A stretch of DNA of 64,000 nucleotides from an uncultured Clostridia bacterium. Its GTDB lineage: Bacteria; Bacillota; Clostridia; Oscillospirales; Acutalibacteraceae. Within the stretch, counting starts at the first letter, position 1; every line of letters starts with the position of its first letter. The DNA is taken from contig CANRPD010000001.1 in assembly GCA_947632385.1 (NCBI GenBank), positions 48,718 to 112,717 on the forward strand, written 5' to 3'. The notes beneath the pieces are model-generated. The model was not told the DNA's origin, ran no database searches, and worked only from the letters and a program-made list of their open reading frames with translations. Of the stretch, positions 14,444-23,348 are shown piece by piece. Position numbers and translations under genes: made by a program.

Positions 14444-15640
14444 TCATTCCCCCTGCAGCAGGGGGTCGTACACGCTCTCCAGGACGCCGTTTTTCCAGTA
14501 GACCCGGGGGACGCGCTTGGACAGGCCGCAGACCACCTCGTAGGGGATGGTGTTCTCCCAGCGGGCCAGGTCGTCGGCGGTGAGGGTCTCATCGCCGTCG
14601 GCGCCGATGAGGGTCACCGTGTCGCCCATGGACACCTCCGGCAGGCCCGTGACGTCCACCATGAGCTGGTCCATGCAGATGCGGCCCAAAATGGGGCACC
14701 GCCGGCCGTGGAGGAGCACCCAGCCGCCCCCTGCCGCCAGGGCCCGGGGGTAGCCGTCGGCGTAGCCGATGGGCACCGTGGCCACCTGCATCGCCTGCCG
14801 GGCGGTGAACTGCCGGCCGTAGCTGACGGTGGCCCCGGGGAGCAGGGTCTTCACGTGGGACACCACGGACCGCAGGGACAGCACGGGCCGCAGGTCCGGC
14901 CGGGCCCGCAGCGCCCCCGAGGGCGGCAGGCCGTAGAGCACGATGCCGGCCCGGACCATGTCCAGGTGGGAGAGGGGGTAGTCGAAGACGGCGGCGGAGT
15001 TGGCGCAGTGCCGCAGGGGGAACCGCACCCCGCACCGCTGCAGGGACTCGATCATCTCCTTGAAGCAGCCGAACTGCTGCATGGTGAAGGCGTCTCCCGC
15101 GGCGCCCTCGTCGGACACGGCGAAGTGGGTGAAGATGCCCTCCGGGAGGAGCCCCGGCAGGGCGCAGGCGGCGCGGATCTCCTCCACGCTGGCCTCGTCC
15201 CGGAACAGGTCCTGGAAGCAGAAGCCCAGGCGGCTCATGCCGGTGTCCACCTTGATGTGCACGTGCAGCTGCACCCCCGCCGCCTGGGCGGCCCGGGAGA
15301 GCTGGGCGGCGTATTCCGCCGAGTAGCAGCACAGGGAGATGCGGTTTTCCGCCATGGAGCGGGCTTCCTCCGGGGGGGTGTAGCCCAGGATGAGGATGGG
15401 GGCGGCGATGCCGCCCCGGCGCAGCTGCAGCGCCTCCTCGGGGTTGGAGACGGCGAACCAGTCCGCGCCCAGGGTCTCCAGCTCCCGGGCCACCCGCACC
15501 GCGCCGTGGCCGTAGGCATCGGCCTTGACCACGCAGCACACCTGGGCCTTGGGGTCGGCGGCGGCCCGGGTCAGCCGGAAATTGTGGGCCAGGGCGTCCA
15601 GGTCGATCTCCGCCCAGGTCCTTCGAAACAGCTTATCCAT
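14444..15640 (-). CDS. alr: Alanine racemase
   Basis: PLP enzyme converting L- to D-alanine for peptidoglycan. It has 398 residues, with the PLP lysine K39 in VVKADAYGHGA, substrate and PLP contacts in the barrel (HIKVDTGMSRLGF), and a C-terminal beta domain with a VSYGRQF segment and ICMDQLMVDVT. The start follows AGAAAGAAGGGATC. It lies 32 bases downstream of purL on the same strand with no promoter visible between, so it is probably co-transcribed. Confidence 0.95.
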   Translation of the reverse strand: MDKLFRRTWAEIDLDALAHNFRLTRAAADPKAQVCCVVKADAYGHGAVRVARELETLGADWFAVSNPEEALQLRRGGIAAPILILGYTPPEEARSMAENRISLCCYSAEYAAQLSRAAQAAGVQLHVHIKVDTGMSRLGFCFQDLFRDEASVEEIRAACALPGLLPEGIFTHFAVSDEGAAGDAFTMQQFGCFKEMIESLQRCGVRFPLRHCANSAAVFDYPLSHLDMVRAGIVLYGLPPSGALRARPDLRPVLSLRSVVSHVKTLLPGATVSYGRQFTARQAMQVATVPIGYADGYPRALAAGGGWVLLHGRRCPILGRICMDQLMVDVTGLPEVSMGDTVTLIGADGDETLTADDLARWENTIPYEVVCGLSKRVPRVYWKNGVLESVYDPLLQGE

Positions 15641-15672
15641 GGGGATCCCTTCTTTCTCCGTGGGAAAAATCG

Positions 15673-18600
15673 TCAGGCAAAATACCGCACACCGGAGCGG
15701 AAGATTTGCTGGTCTTTTTCCCCGGGGACGTTTTTGTACAGGTCCGTGCCCTTGCGCTCGGAATGGCCCATTTTGCCGAAGATACGGCCATCGGGGCTGG
15801 TGATGCCCTCCACGGCCCAGAGGGAGCCGTTGGGGTTCCAGCGGATGTCGCCGCTGGGCTGGGCGTCCAGGTCCACGTACTGGGTGGCGATCTGTCCGTT
15901 GGCGGCCAGCTGGCGCAGGGTCTCGTCGGTTGCCACAAAGCGGCCCTCGCCGTGGGAAATGGGCACGCAGTGGACGTCGCCGGCGGCGCAGCCCATGAGC
16001 CAGGGGGAGCGGACGCTGGTGACCCGGGTGTACACCATGCGGGAGGCGTGGCGGCCCAGGGTGTTGAAGGTGAGGGTGGGGTCGTCGGACTTGGGCTGGG
16101 TGATGCGGCCATAGGGCACCAGACCCAGCTTGATCAGCGCCTGGAAGCCGTTGCAGATGCCCAGCATGAGGCCGTCCCGGTGCTCCAGCAGGTCGGCGAT
16201 GGCCTGGGCGATGCGGGGATTGCGGAAGGTGGTGGCGATGAATTTGCCGGAGCCGTCGGGCTCGTCGCCGCCGGAGAAGCCCCCGGGCAGCATGACGATC
16301 TGGGCCCGGCGGATGGCCTGCTCCATGCGGGCGATGGTCTCCTCGATGGCGGCGGGGGTCAGGTTCCGGACCACCAGGATCTCGGGCTGGGCGCCGGCCT
16401 GCTCAAAGGCCCGGGCGGTGTCCACCTCGCAGTTGGTGCCGGGGAACGCCGGGATGAACACCCGGGGCCGGGGGGCGTGGATGGCCGGGGCGCAGGCGCT
16501 GCGCTGGGCGCACAGGGGGACCTCCGGGCCCATGGGGGCGGCGGGGGCGCGGTTGGGGAACACGTCCTCCAGCTTGCCCATCCAGGCCTCCAGCAGGGTC
16601 TGGAGGGGGACGGTCTCCCCGGCCAGGGAGACGGTGCTCTCCGGCACGGTGACGCCCAGGGAGAGGGCGGACAGGTCCTCCGGCCGCCAGCCCGGGGCCA
16701 CGGCCACCACCAGGGAGCCGGACCGGGGGGCGAAGAGGGTCTCGTCGGAGAGGCGGGGGGCGAAGGCGAAGCCCCGGCGGTTGCCGAAGCACATGCGCAG
16801 CACGGTGGCGGCGGCGCCGCCCTCCCGGACCACGGAGGCCGCGGCGATGCGGCCCGCGGCGATGTGGCTGCCGATGGCGGCATAGTAGGCCCGGATGCCG
16901 GCCCAGTGGGGGGTGCCGTCGTCGTTCTCGGGGATGGGCAGGAGGAGGACGTCCCAGGCGCCCAGGGGGATGCAGGCGGAGAGGGTCCGGCTGGCCTTGG
17001 TCATGGAGAGGGCGAAGCTCACCAGAGTGGGGGGGACGTCCAGCTGCTCGAAGGAGCCGGACATGCTGTCCTTGCCGCCGATGGCGGGCAGGCCCAGGCC
17101 CAGCTGGGCCGTGAGGGCCCCCAGCAGGGCGCCGGCGGGCTTGCCCCAGCGGGCGGGGTCCTCGTGGAGGCGCTCGAAGTACTCCTGGAAGGTGAGGCGG
17201 GCTTTCAGGGGGTCGGCGCCCACGGCCAGCAGCTTGGAGAGGCTCTCCACCACCGCCCACTGGGCCCCCAGGAACGGGGAATAGCGGGAGATGCCGGGGA
17301 TGTAGCCGTAGGCCATGGCGGTGGCGTCGTCGGTCTCGCCGGAGAGGAGGGGGATCTTGGCCACCATGGCTTCCTCGGGAGTGAGCTGGCTGCTGCCGGC
17401 AAAGGGCATGAGCACGGTGCCGGCGCCGATGCTGGCGTCAAAGCGCTCGATGAGGCCCTTTTGGCCGCAGACCTCCAGCCGGGCAAGATCCGCCTGCAGG
17501 GCCTGGGGGCCGGTGAGGCCCCGGACCGCAGCGGGCACGGCTTCCCGGTAGTTTTCCCCCTGGGGGGCGGTGAGGGTGGCGCTGGCCTGCTGGGACACGC
17601 CGTTGGTGTCCAGGAAGGCCCGGGAGATGTCCACGATGCCGTCTCCCCGCCAGTGCATGCGGAGCCGGGGTTCGGCATCCACCACGGCCACGGGGGTGGC
17701 CTCCAGGTTCTCCTGGGCGGCCAGGCGGATGAAGGCGGGGACGTCCTCCGGGGCCAGGACCACGGCCATGCGCTCCTGGGACTCGGAGATGGCCAGCTCG
17801 GTGCCGTCCAGTCCCTCGTACTTCTTGGGGACCTGATCCAGGTCGATGCGCAGGCCGGGGGCCAACTCGCCGATGGCCACGCACACGCCGCCTGCGCCGA
17901 AGTCGTTGCAGCGCTTGATGAGGCGGGCGGCGGCGGGATCGCGGAAGAGGCGCTGGAGCTTGCGCTCGGTGGGGGGATTGCCCTTTTGGACCTCGGCCCC
18001 GCAGACCTCCACGCTCTTTTCCGTGTGGGCCTTGCTGGAGCCGGTGGCCCCGCCGATGCCGTCCCGGCCGGTGGCGCCGCCCAGGAGCACCACCACGTCC
18101 CCGGGGACGGGCTCCTCCCGGCGGACGTTGGCCTTGGGCGAAGCGCCCACCACCGCGCCGATCTCCAGGCGCTTGGCGGTGTAGCCGGGGTCGTAGAGCT
18201 CGGTGACCTGGCCGGTGGCCAGGCCGATCTGGTTGCCGTAGGAGGAGTAGCCCTGGGCTGCGCCGAGGGTGATCTTCCGGGCGGGGAGCTTGCCGTGGAG
18301 GGTCTCGCTCACCGGCACGGTGGGGTCGCCGGAGCCGGTGACCCGCATGGCCTGGTAGACATAGGCCCGGCCGGAGAGGGGATCCCGGATGGCGCCGCCC
18401 AGGCAGGTGGCCGCGCCGCCGAAGGGCTCGATCTCCGTGGGATGGTTGTGGGTCTCGTTTTTGAACTGGATGAGCCACTGCTGGGGCTCGCCGTCGATCC
18501 AGACGGTCTCCTCGATGGAGCAGGCGTTGATCTCGTCGGAGACGTCCAGATCGGGCACCAGGCCGGCCTTGCGCAGGGCCTTGCCGCCGATGGTGGCCAT

Positions 18601-19422
18601 ATCCATGAGGGTGACGGGGCGCTGGGCGTCGCCGTAGAGGGCGCGGCGGGTGTCCAGGTACTGCTGCAGGGCCCGGGCGGCGGCATCGTGCAGGGGGCCC
18701 TCTTGGATGTCGATGTGGGTGAGGCGGGTGAGGAAGGTGGTGTGGCGGCAGTGATCGCTCCAGTAGGTGTCGATGACGCGCAGCTCGGTGACGGTGGGGT
18801 CCCGGTGCTCGGTGTCCCGGAAATAGGTCTGGCAGAAGGCCAGGTCCTCCAGGGTCATGGCAAAGCCCATGGAATCGAAATAGGCCCGCAGGGCGTCGCT
18901 GTCCCAGCCGGTGAAGCCGGTGACTCGGGCCACATCGGCGGGGGGGTCGGCGGAGAGCTCCAGGGTGTCGGGCTTTTCCATGGCGGCGAGACGGGCCTCC
19001 ACGGGGTTGATGACGTAGGACTGGATCCGGGCGAACTCGCTGTCCGTGACGGCGCCCTTCAGGGCGATGAGCTTGGCGGTGACCACCGTGGGCCGCAGGC
19101 CGCCGGTGAGCAGCTGGACGCACTGGGCGGCGGAATCCGCCCGCTGGTCGTACTGGCCGGGAAGGTATTCCCAGGCGAAGACCCGGTACTCCGGGGGCAG
19201 GGGGGACTCCTCGAAAGAGACCGTATCCATAGGGGGCTCGGAGAGGATCGTCCGGGCGGCGGTGTCGAAGGCCGCATCGGAGAGACCGGACACGTCGTAC
19301 CGGTTGAGGACGCGGACCTCTTCGATGCCGGAGATGCCCAGGTTCCCCACCAGGTCGGCCTTCAGGTGCTGGGCCTCGATGTCGAATCCCTGTTTCTTTT
19401 CCACAAAAACGCGCTTTACCAT
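15673..19422 (-). CDS. purL: Phosphoribosylformylglycinamidine synthase, single-chain PurL-PurQ
   Basis: Fourth step of purine synthesis (FGAR to FGAM with glutamine and ATP). The 1249-residue protein joins synthetase and glutaminase parts. The N-terminal and synthetase region includes SDHCRHTTF, FKNETHNHPTEIEPFGGAAT and a GGKDSMSG loop. The C-terminal glutaminase begins near PAFPGTNCE, has its nucleophile C1090 in LGICNGFQALIKLG, and ends with the SHGEGRF histidine-glutamate region. This long form is shared by enterobacteria and many Clostridia. A promoter is visible upstream. No other pur gene is adjacent. Confidence 0.96.
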   Translation of the reverse strand: MVKRVFVEKKQGFDIEAQHLKADLVGNLGISGIEEVRVLNRYDVSGLSDAAFDTAARTILSEPPMDTVSFEESPLPPEYRVFAWEYLPGQYDQRADSAAQCVQLLTGGLRPTVVTAKLIALKGAVTDSEFARIQSYVINPVEARLAAMEKPDTLELSADPPADVARVTGFTGWDSDALRAYFDSMGFAMTLEDLAFCQTYFRDTEHRDPTVTELRVIDTYWSDHCRHTTFLTRLTHIDIQEGPLHDAAARALQQYLDTRRALYGDAQRPVTLMDMATIGGKALRKAGLVPDLDVSDEINACSIEETVWIDGEPQQWLIQFKNETHNHPTEIEPFGGAATCLGGAIRDPLSGRAYVYQAMRVTGSGDPTVPVSETLHGKLPARKITLGAAQGYSSYGNQIGLATGQVTELYDPGYTAKRLEIGAVVGASPKANVRREEPVPGDVVVLLGGATGRDGIGGATGSSKAHTEKSVEVCGAEVQKGNPPTERKLQRLFRDPAAARLIKRCNDFGAGGVCVAIGELAPGLRIDLDQVPKKYEGLDGTELAISESQERMAVVLAPEDVPAFIRLAAQENLEATPVAVVDAEPRLRMHWRGDGIVDISRAFLDTNGVSQQASATLTAPQGENYREAVPAAVRGLTGPQALQADLARLEVCGQKGLIERFDASIGAGTVLMPFAGSSQLTPEEAMVAKIPLLSGETDDATAMAYGYIPGISRYSPFLGAQWAVVESLSKLLAVGADPLKARLTFQEYFERLHEDPARWGKPAGALLGALTAQLGLGLPAIGGKDSMSGSFEQLDVPPTLVSFALSMTKASRTLSACIPLGAWDVLLLPIPENDDGTPHWAGIRAYYAAIGSHIAAGRIAAASVVREGGAAATVLRMCFGNRRGFAFAPRLSDETLFAPRSGSLVVAVAPGWRPEDLSALSLGVTVPESTVSLAGETVPLQTLLEAWMGKLEDVFPNRAPAAPMGPEVPLCAQRSACAPAIHAPRPRVFIPAFPGTNCEVDTARAFEQAGAQPEILVVRNLTPAAIEETIARMEQAIRRAQIVMLPGGFSGGDEPDGSGKFIATTFRNPRIAQAIADLLEHRDGLMLGICNGFQALIKLGLVPYGRITQPKSDDPTLTFNTLGRHASRMVYTRVTSVRSPWLMGCAAGDVHCVPISHGEGRFVATDETLRQLAANGQIATQYVDLDAQPSGDIRWNPNGSLWAVEGITSPDGRIFGKMGHSERKGTDLYKNVPGEKDQQIFRSGVRYFA

Positions 19423-19522
19423 CTTTTTGGCTCCTCATTCACAGACTGCGGCCGGGACGGAAAAAGAGGCTCCCGGGCCGGTTGGGCGCGGCCGCCCTCC
19501 GGCGGGCCGCATTGCCGCACTC

Positions 19523-19551
19523 ATTTTACCACAAGAGTCTCTTTTAATAAA
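19523..19551 (-). promoter_or_regulatory. Promoter of purL-alr
   Basis: On the minus strand: TTTATT, 17 bases, TAAAAT, with TTGTGG directly before the -10. The -35 is poor; the TGTGG-extended -10 recurs at several promoters in this window. The leader to the purL start is about 95 bases. Confidence 0.5.
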
Positions 19552-19577
19552 CACGTTTGGGAAAAATTTTTGAATTT

Positions 19578-20840
19578 TCAGGGCTTGCCGCCCTGCACCT
19601 GGGAGAGGGTCACCGCGGCGGTGTGGGCCACGGGCTTCCACTGGGCCTTGCCCAGGACCGCCGGCACCGCCGCCAGGGCGAAGGACATCATGAACAGGGG
19701 GTAGGTGAACAGGTACAGGAGCTTTTTCCAGGGGGTGCACCGGATGGACCGCCACTGGACCAGGAGGGTCAACAGGCCGGTGAGCAGCAGCGTGGCATAG
19801 GACAGGGCGCCGCCCAGCAGCATGGCGCCCAGGGCGGTTTCCAGCAGGTGGGGGAGGTTGCCGGGGACGCCCAGCAGGGCCTGGACCCCCTGGCAGAGGG
19901 CGCGGGCCGCGCCGATGAGGACACAGACCGCCGCGGAAACGCCGCCGTACAGCAGATCGAAGCAGCCGAAGCGGCCGGTGGTCAGGCCGGTCTTGAGGAG
20001 GGCGGGGCCCCGGCGCACCCATACCTGGAGGTAGCCGCGGATCCACCGGGCCCGCTGGGTGAGGGAGAGGCGGAAATCCCGGGGCTGCTCGTCGTAGAGG
20101 AGGGCCTGGGGGCAGTAGGCGATGGGCTCGCCCCGAAGGAGCATGTCGGCGGAGAACTCCGTGTCCTCGGAGAGGCTGAGCCAGTTCCAGCCGCCGCACT
20201 CCCGCAGGAGGCTGTCCGCCACCAGGAAGCCAGTGCCGGACACCAGGCACGACACGCCCAGGCGGTCCCGGGGGCGGTTCATGAACTCGCTTTCCCGGAG
20301 GAAGTAGAGGCCGTAGCCGGCGGTGAGCCAGTTGTCGCCGTAGTTTTTGGCGGTGCGGCAGCCGGTGACCACCCGGGCGCCGCTGGAAAACACTCGGTCC
20401 ATGGCGGCGATGTAGCCGGGATCCAGCAGGTTGTCGGCATCCAGGACGAGGTAGCCGTCGCAGGGCGGGCAGGCGGGGTCCGCCCACAAGTGCTCCAGCA
20501 AAAACTGCAGGGCGTAGCCCTTGCCCACGCGGTCCGGATCGAAGCGTTCCCAGACCCGGGCCCCGTGGGACCGGGCCACCTGGGCGGTGGCGTCGGTGCA
20601 GTTGTCCGCCACCACGAAGATCTGGATGCGGTGGGCGGGGTATTCCTGGGCGCGGATGCTGTCCAAGAGGGGACCCAGCACGGCCTCCTCGTTCCGGGCG
20701 GCGATGAGGACCCCGTAGCGGCCGCGGTGCGGGGCGGCGGGCGCCCGGGGCTTGCACAGCAGGCGCACCAGGGCATAGACGGTCTGATAGCCGCACAGCA
20801 GGGCGAGGACCCCGGCCAGCAGCAGATCCCAAACGGACAT
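19578..20840 (-). CDS. GT2 family glycosyltransferase, membrane-bound
   Basis: A 420-residue processive-type glycosyltransferase. A first transmembrane helix (residues 5-27) leads into a GT-A domain with IAARNEEAVLG, the metal-binding D134-A-D136 in LVLDADN, the acceptor motif LSEDTEF and a QRARW (QxxRW-type) motif, followed by several C-terminal helices. This layout is that of cellulose/hyaluronan-synthase relatives and cell-surface polysaccharide synthases. The product is unknown. The start follows AAAGGAG. It stands upstream of purL on the same strand but purL has its own promoter. Confidence 0.85.
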   Translation of the reverse strand: MSVWDLLLAGVLALLCGYQTVYALVRLLCKPRAPAAPHRGRYGVLIAARNEEAVLGPLLDSIRAQEYPAHRIQIFVVADNCTDATAQVARSHGARVWERFDPDRVGKGYALQFLLEHLWADPACPPCDGYLVLDADNLLDPGYIAAMDRVFSSGARVVTGCRTAKNYGDNWLTAGYGLYFLRESEFMNRPRDRLGVSCLVSGTGFLVADSLLRECGGWNWLSLSEDTEFSADMLLRGEPIAYCPQALLYDEQPRDFRLSLTQRARWIRGYLQVWVRRGPALLKTGLTTGRFGCFDLLYGGVSAAVCVLIGAARALCQGVQALLGVPGNLPHLLETALGAMLLGGALSYATLLLTGLLTLLVQWRSIRCTPWKKLLYLFTYPLFMMSFALAAVPAVLGKAQWKPVAHTAAVTLSQVQGGKP

Positions 20841-20978
20841 GCGATCACGCTCCTTTGCAGGTTTCTGGGGGAAAGGATAGCGCAGTCCTTTGACGGGGAG
20901 GCGGACAAAAACCTTACGTTTTTCTGACGGGGCGGGACGGGGGCGCGGAAAAAAGTTGGGGCAATCGCAAAATAGGGG

Positions 20979-21007
20979 TTGCTTTTTTCGGGGAAATCGT
21001 GTAGAAT
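20979..21007 (+). promoter_or_regulatory. Promoter of tRNA-Val
   Basis: TTGCTT, 17 bases, TAGAAT. It is centred about 18 bases before the tRNA 5' end, as expected for a stable-RNA promoter. Confidence 0.65.
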
Positions 21008-21024
21008 AACAGAGTCGAGCCCAT

Positions 21025-21101
21025 GGGCGCTTAGCTCAGCTGGCTAGAGCACCTGCTTGACGTGCAGGGGGTCAGCGGTTCGAGTCCGTTAGCGCCCACC
21101 A
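21025..21101 (+). tRNA. tRNA-Val (anticodon GAC)
   Basis: A 77-base cloverleaf. Acceptor stem GGGCGCT pairs with AGCGCCC. The D arm is GCTC...GAGC, the anticodon stem is CCTGC/GCAGG around TTGACGT with anticodon GAC at 21059-21061, and the T arm is AGCGG-TTCGAGT-CCGTT. CCA is encoded. It is a lone tRNA with its own promoter and terminator. Confidence 0.96.
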
Positions 21102-21102
21102 C

Positions 21103-21139
21103 GAAAAATCCCGAAACCGTGCGGTTTTCGGGATTTTTC
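21103..21139 (+). terminator. Terminator of tRNA-Val
   Basis: Long stem AAAAATCCCGAAA with TTTTCGGGATTTTT around an inner CCG/CGG loop, starting two bases after the tRNA and ending in a T tract. Confidence 0.88.
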
Positions 21140-21259
21140 ATTTTATGGTGATTTTGAATTTGTTAGTAACGTGTTCGTAACCGGTTCGGAACGGGATCGC
21201 CGGTGGGGTCGAGAAACGGTTTTTTTGGGACAATTATGAATAAATTGTGAAATCAGGCC

Positions 21260-21288
21260 TTGATTTTTTAGGGGGAAGCATGTATACT
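21260..21288 (+). promoter_or_regulatory. Promoter of purine permease
   Basis: TTGATT, 17 bases, TATACT. It leaves a leader of about 95 bases before the permease start. Confidence 0.7.
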
Positions 21289-21311
21289 GATGACAGAATC
21301 ACCCTGTTTTG

Positions 21312-21347
21312 TTTTACGGAACCCGAAGACCTTCGAAAAACGTAAAA
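21312..21347 (+). promoter_or_regulatory. Leader hairpin before purine permease
   Basis: TTTTACG (21312-21318) pairs with CGTAAAA (21341-21347), enclosing a smaller stem CGAA-GACC-TTCG. It lies between the promoter and the ribosome site. I see none of the conserved loop sequences of the classical purine riboswitch, so its regulatory role is only a suggestion. Confidence 0.4.
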
Positions 21348-21387
21348 GAGGATGGGGAATATTTTATTCCGCGGGAGTGTGAATATC

Positions 21388-22812
21388 TTGGAAAAGTTCT
21401 TTAAGCTCAAAGAACACGGCACCACCGTGCGGACCGAGATCACTGCCGGTATCACCACGTTTATGGCCATGGCCTATATCCTGATGGTGAATGCGGGCAT
21501 GTTTGCGGATCCCTTCGGTGACGGGACCAACGTCCTGGGTGTCAGCTATGGCGCTGTCTACATCGCCACGGCTATTTCGGCGGTGGTGGGCACGCTGCTC
21601 ATCGGCCTGCTGTCCAACCTGCCGCTGGCCCAGGCCTCCGGCATGGGCCTGAACGCCTACTTTGTTTACACCGTCTGCGTCGGGTTGGGCCTCACCTATG
21701 CCAACGCCCTGGTGCTGGTCCTGGTGGACGGCCTGGTGTTCGTGCTGCTGACGGTCACCGGCCTGCGGAAGCTGATCTTTGACGCAGTGCCCAAGGCGGT
21801 CAAGGTGGCGATCTCCGCCGGCATCGGCCTGTTCATCGCCTTTATCGGGCTGCAGAACGCCGGTATCGTGGTGGCGGACGCCTCCACCAAGGTCAACCTG
21901 GCCAGCTTCAATGTCTTCACCGGCACGGCCACCTGGGACACCATCTTCCCCATGCTGCTGACGATCCTGACGGTTTTCGCCATCGGCGCCATGGCCAAGC
22001 TGAAGGTCCGCGGCGCGGTGCTGTGGGGCATTCTGGGCGGCACGGTGGTCTATTATCTGGTGGGGCTCATCACGGTGCCCGGCTTCTATGAGACCGCTGT
22101 GGCTCCCAATCTGTCCTCCGACTTCTTCGGCGCCTTCAAGGCGTTTGGTTCCGAGTCCTTCCTGAAGGTCTTCACCGACGGGTTCAACTTCTCGCCCTTT
22201 ATCCAGGCAAACGGCATGGGCTCCTTCATCGTGACCTTCCTGACCACGATGCTGGCTTTCTGCATGGTAGATATGTTCGACACCATGGGCACCCTGTACG
22301 GCGCCTGCGCGGCCGGCCACATGCTGACCAAGGAGGGCGACGTGCCCAACATGAACAAGGCCATGCTGGCCGACGCCGTGGCCACCTGCACCGGCGCCGT
22401 GTGCGGCACCTCCACCGTCACCACCTTTGTGGAGTCTTCCGCCGGTGTTGCCGAGGGCGGCCGCACGGGCCTGACCTCCATCACCACCGCAGCGCTGTTC
22501 TTTGTGGCCATGTTCCTCTCTCCGGTGGCCCAGCTGATCCCCACCTATGCCTGCGCCGCTGCGCTGATCTATGTGGGCGTGCTGATGATGGGGAACGTGC
22601 GCAATGTGGACTGGGGCGATCCCGCCGCCGCCGTGGTGGGCTTCCTCACCGTGGCCATCATGCCCCTGACCTACAACATTTCCTACGGCATCGCCTTTGG
22701 CCTGATCTCCTACATCTTTGTCAAGCTGTTTACCGGCAAGGTCAAGGAGATCAACGCCGGCACCTGGATCATCGGCATCCTCTTCGCGCTGATGTTCTTC
22801 CTCACCCGCTAA
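21388..22812 (+). CDS. NCS2/AzgA-type purine (hypoxanthine/guanine) permease
   Basis: A 474-residue, roughly 13-helix permease. The N-terminal GITTFMAMAYILMVN block and the later MFDTMGTLYGA and SSAGVAEGGRTGL blocks are typical of the AzgA/PbuG/PbuO branch, which imports hypoxanthine, guanine or adenine with protons. The start is uncertain. TTG at 21388 gives the usual EKFFKLKEHGT N-terminus and has GGGAG ten bases upstream; an in-frame ATG at 21352 has GAGG with no spacing. The gene is monocistronic, with its own promoter and terminator. Confidence 0.92.
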   Translation: MEKFFKLKEHGTTVRTEITAGITTFMAMAYILMVNAGMFADPFGDGTNVLGVSYGAVYIATAISAVVGTLLIGLLSNLPLAQASGMGLNAYFVYTVCVGLGLTYANALVLVLVDGLVFVLLTVTGLRKLIFDAVPKAVKVAISAGIGLFIAFIGLQNAGIVVADASTKVNLASFNVFTGTATWDTIFPMLLTILTVFAIGAMAKLKVRGAVLWGILGGTVVYYLVGLITVPGFYETAVAPNLSSDFFGAFKAFGSESFLKVFTDGFNFSPFIQANGMGSFIVTFLTTMLAFCMVDMFDTMGTLYGACAAGHMLTKEGDVPNMNKAMLADAVATCTGAVCGTSTVTTFVESSAGVAEGGRTGLTSITTAALFFVAMFLSPVAQLIPTYACAAALIYVGVLMMGNVRNVDWGDPAAAVVGFLTVAIMPLTYNISYGIAFGLISYIFVKLFTGKVKEINAGTWIIGILFALMFFLTR

Positions 22813-22839
22813 AGACGGGACAAGCCTGGTAAGATCGTG

Positions 22840-22872
22840 AGCCCCCTCGCCAAACGGCGAGGGGGCTTGTTT
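22840..22872 (+). terminator. Terminator of purine permease
   Basis: Twelve-base-pair stem AGCCCCCTCGCC / GGCGAGGGGGCT with loop AAAC, followed by TGTTT. Confidence 0.85.
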
Positions 22873-22907
22873 GCGGGCAGCGGGCGGGCCTGAAAGGGAG
22901 CCTTTTC

Positions 22908-23216
22908 CTATAGCGATGCGTTCTCATCGATCTCTTTTTGAAAATAGGAGAGCAGTGCATAGATCAGCTCTTTTTGGGGCTGGGTGAAGCTGTCCAGCTG
23001 GATGCTTTCGCTGCTGTCCAAGCCGAGAAGATAATCGGTGGAGACATGAAAAAACAGGGAAAGTTCCACTAGCTTCGCGGCGGTCGGTATGGAAATGCCC
23101 ATCTCCCATGCGTTGACGCTGGAACGCGTGACAGACATGATGCGCGCCAGCTCACTCTGACTGATGCCCCGGGCCTGCCGGAGCTGTTTGATTCTGCTGT
23201 CGGCTTGCAGGATCAT
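22908..23216 (-). CDS. XRE-family HTH regulator
   Basis: A 102-residue protein. Residues ~6-60 form a Cro/CI-type helix-turn-helix (IKQLRQARGISQSELARIM, then SSVNAWEMG and VSTDYLLG). The C-terminal ~40 residues are acidic and could mediate dimerisation. ATG at 23216 is nine bases from AAAGGAGG; an in-frame TTG two codons earlier is too close to it. It is divergent from the TM2 gene across a 132-base gap holding a perfect inverted repeat, so it probably regulates itself and that gene. Confidence 0.85.
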   Translation of the reverse strand: MILQADSRIKQLRQARGISQSELARIMSVTRSSVNAWEMGISIPTAAKLVELSLFFHVSTDYLLGLDSSESIQLDSFTQPQKELIYALLSYFQKEIDENASL

Positions 23217-23257
23217 GCCCAACCGCCTCCTTTTGCGTCAATTATATCTTGCCTAAG

Positions 23258-23275
23258 ATGATAATAAATTATCAT
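23258..23275. promoter_or_regulatory. Perfect inverted repeat, candidate XRE operator
   Basis: ATGATAAT and ATTATCAT, exact complements separated by AA, lie midway between the XRE gene and the TM2 promoter. A second, wider pair GCGTCAATT (23236-23244) and AATTGACGC (23300-23308) flanks it; the right half lies inside the TM2 promoter spacer. Confidence 0.6.
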
Positions 23276-23291
23276 TAGTGATTGTTTTAAC

Positions 23292-23320
23292 TTGACAAAA
23301 ATTGACGCCTGTGGTAGGAT
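23292..23320 (+). promoter_or_regulatory. Promoter of TM2-domain gene
   Basis: TTGACA, 17 bases, TAGGAT with TGTGG directly before the -10. An operator-like half-site overlaps the spacer. Confidence 0.65.
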
Positions 23321-23348
23321 GTATCCAAAGAAAAAAGGAGGTCATTCC

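Noticed and set aside
12664..14583. Long frames running through the repeat mosaic and the eight-unit array
   Set aside because: They consist of translated repeats (for example SRHFPEHSG or NRREPECSG), differ by strand, and unit spacings are not multiples of three. No start site or family supports them.
21288..21390. Classical guanine/adenine riboswitch before the purine permease
   Set aside because: The conserved loop-loop and junction sequences are absent; only a short nested stem is visible.
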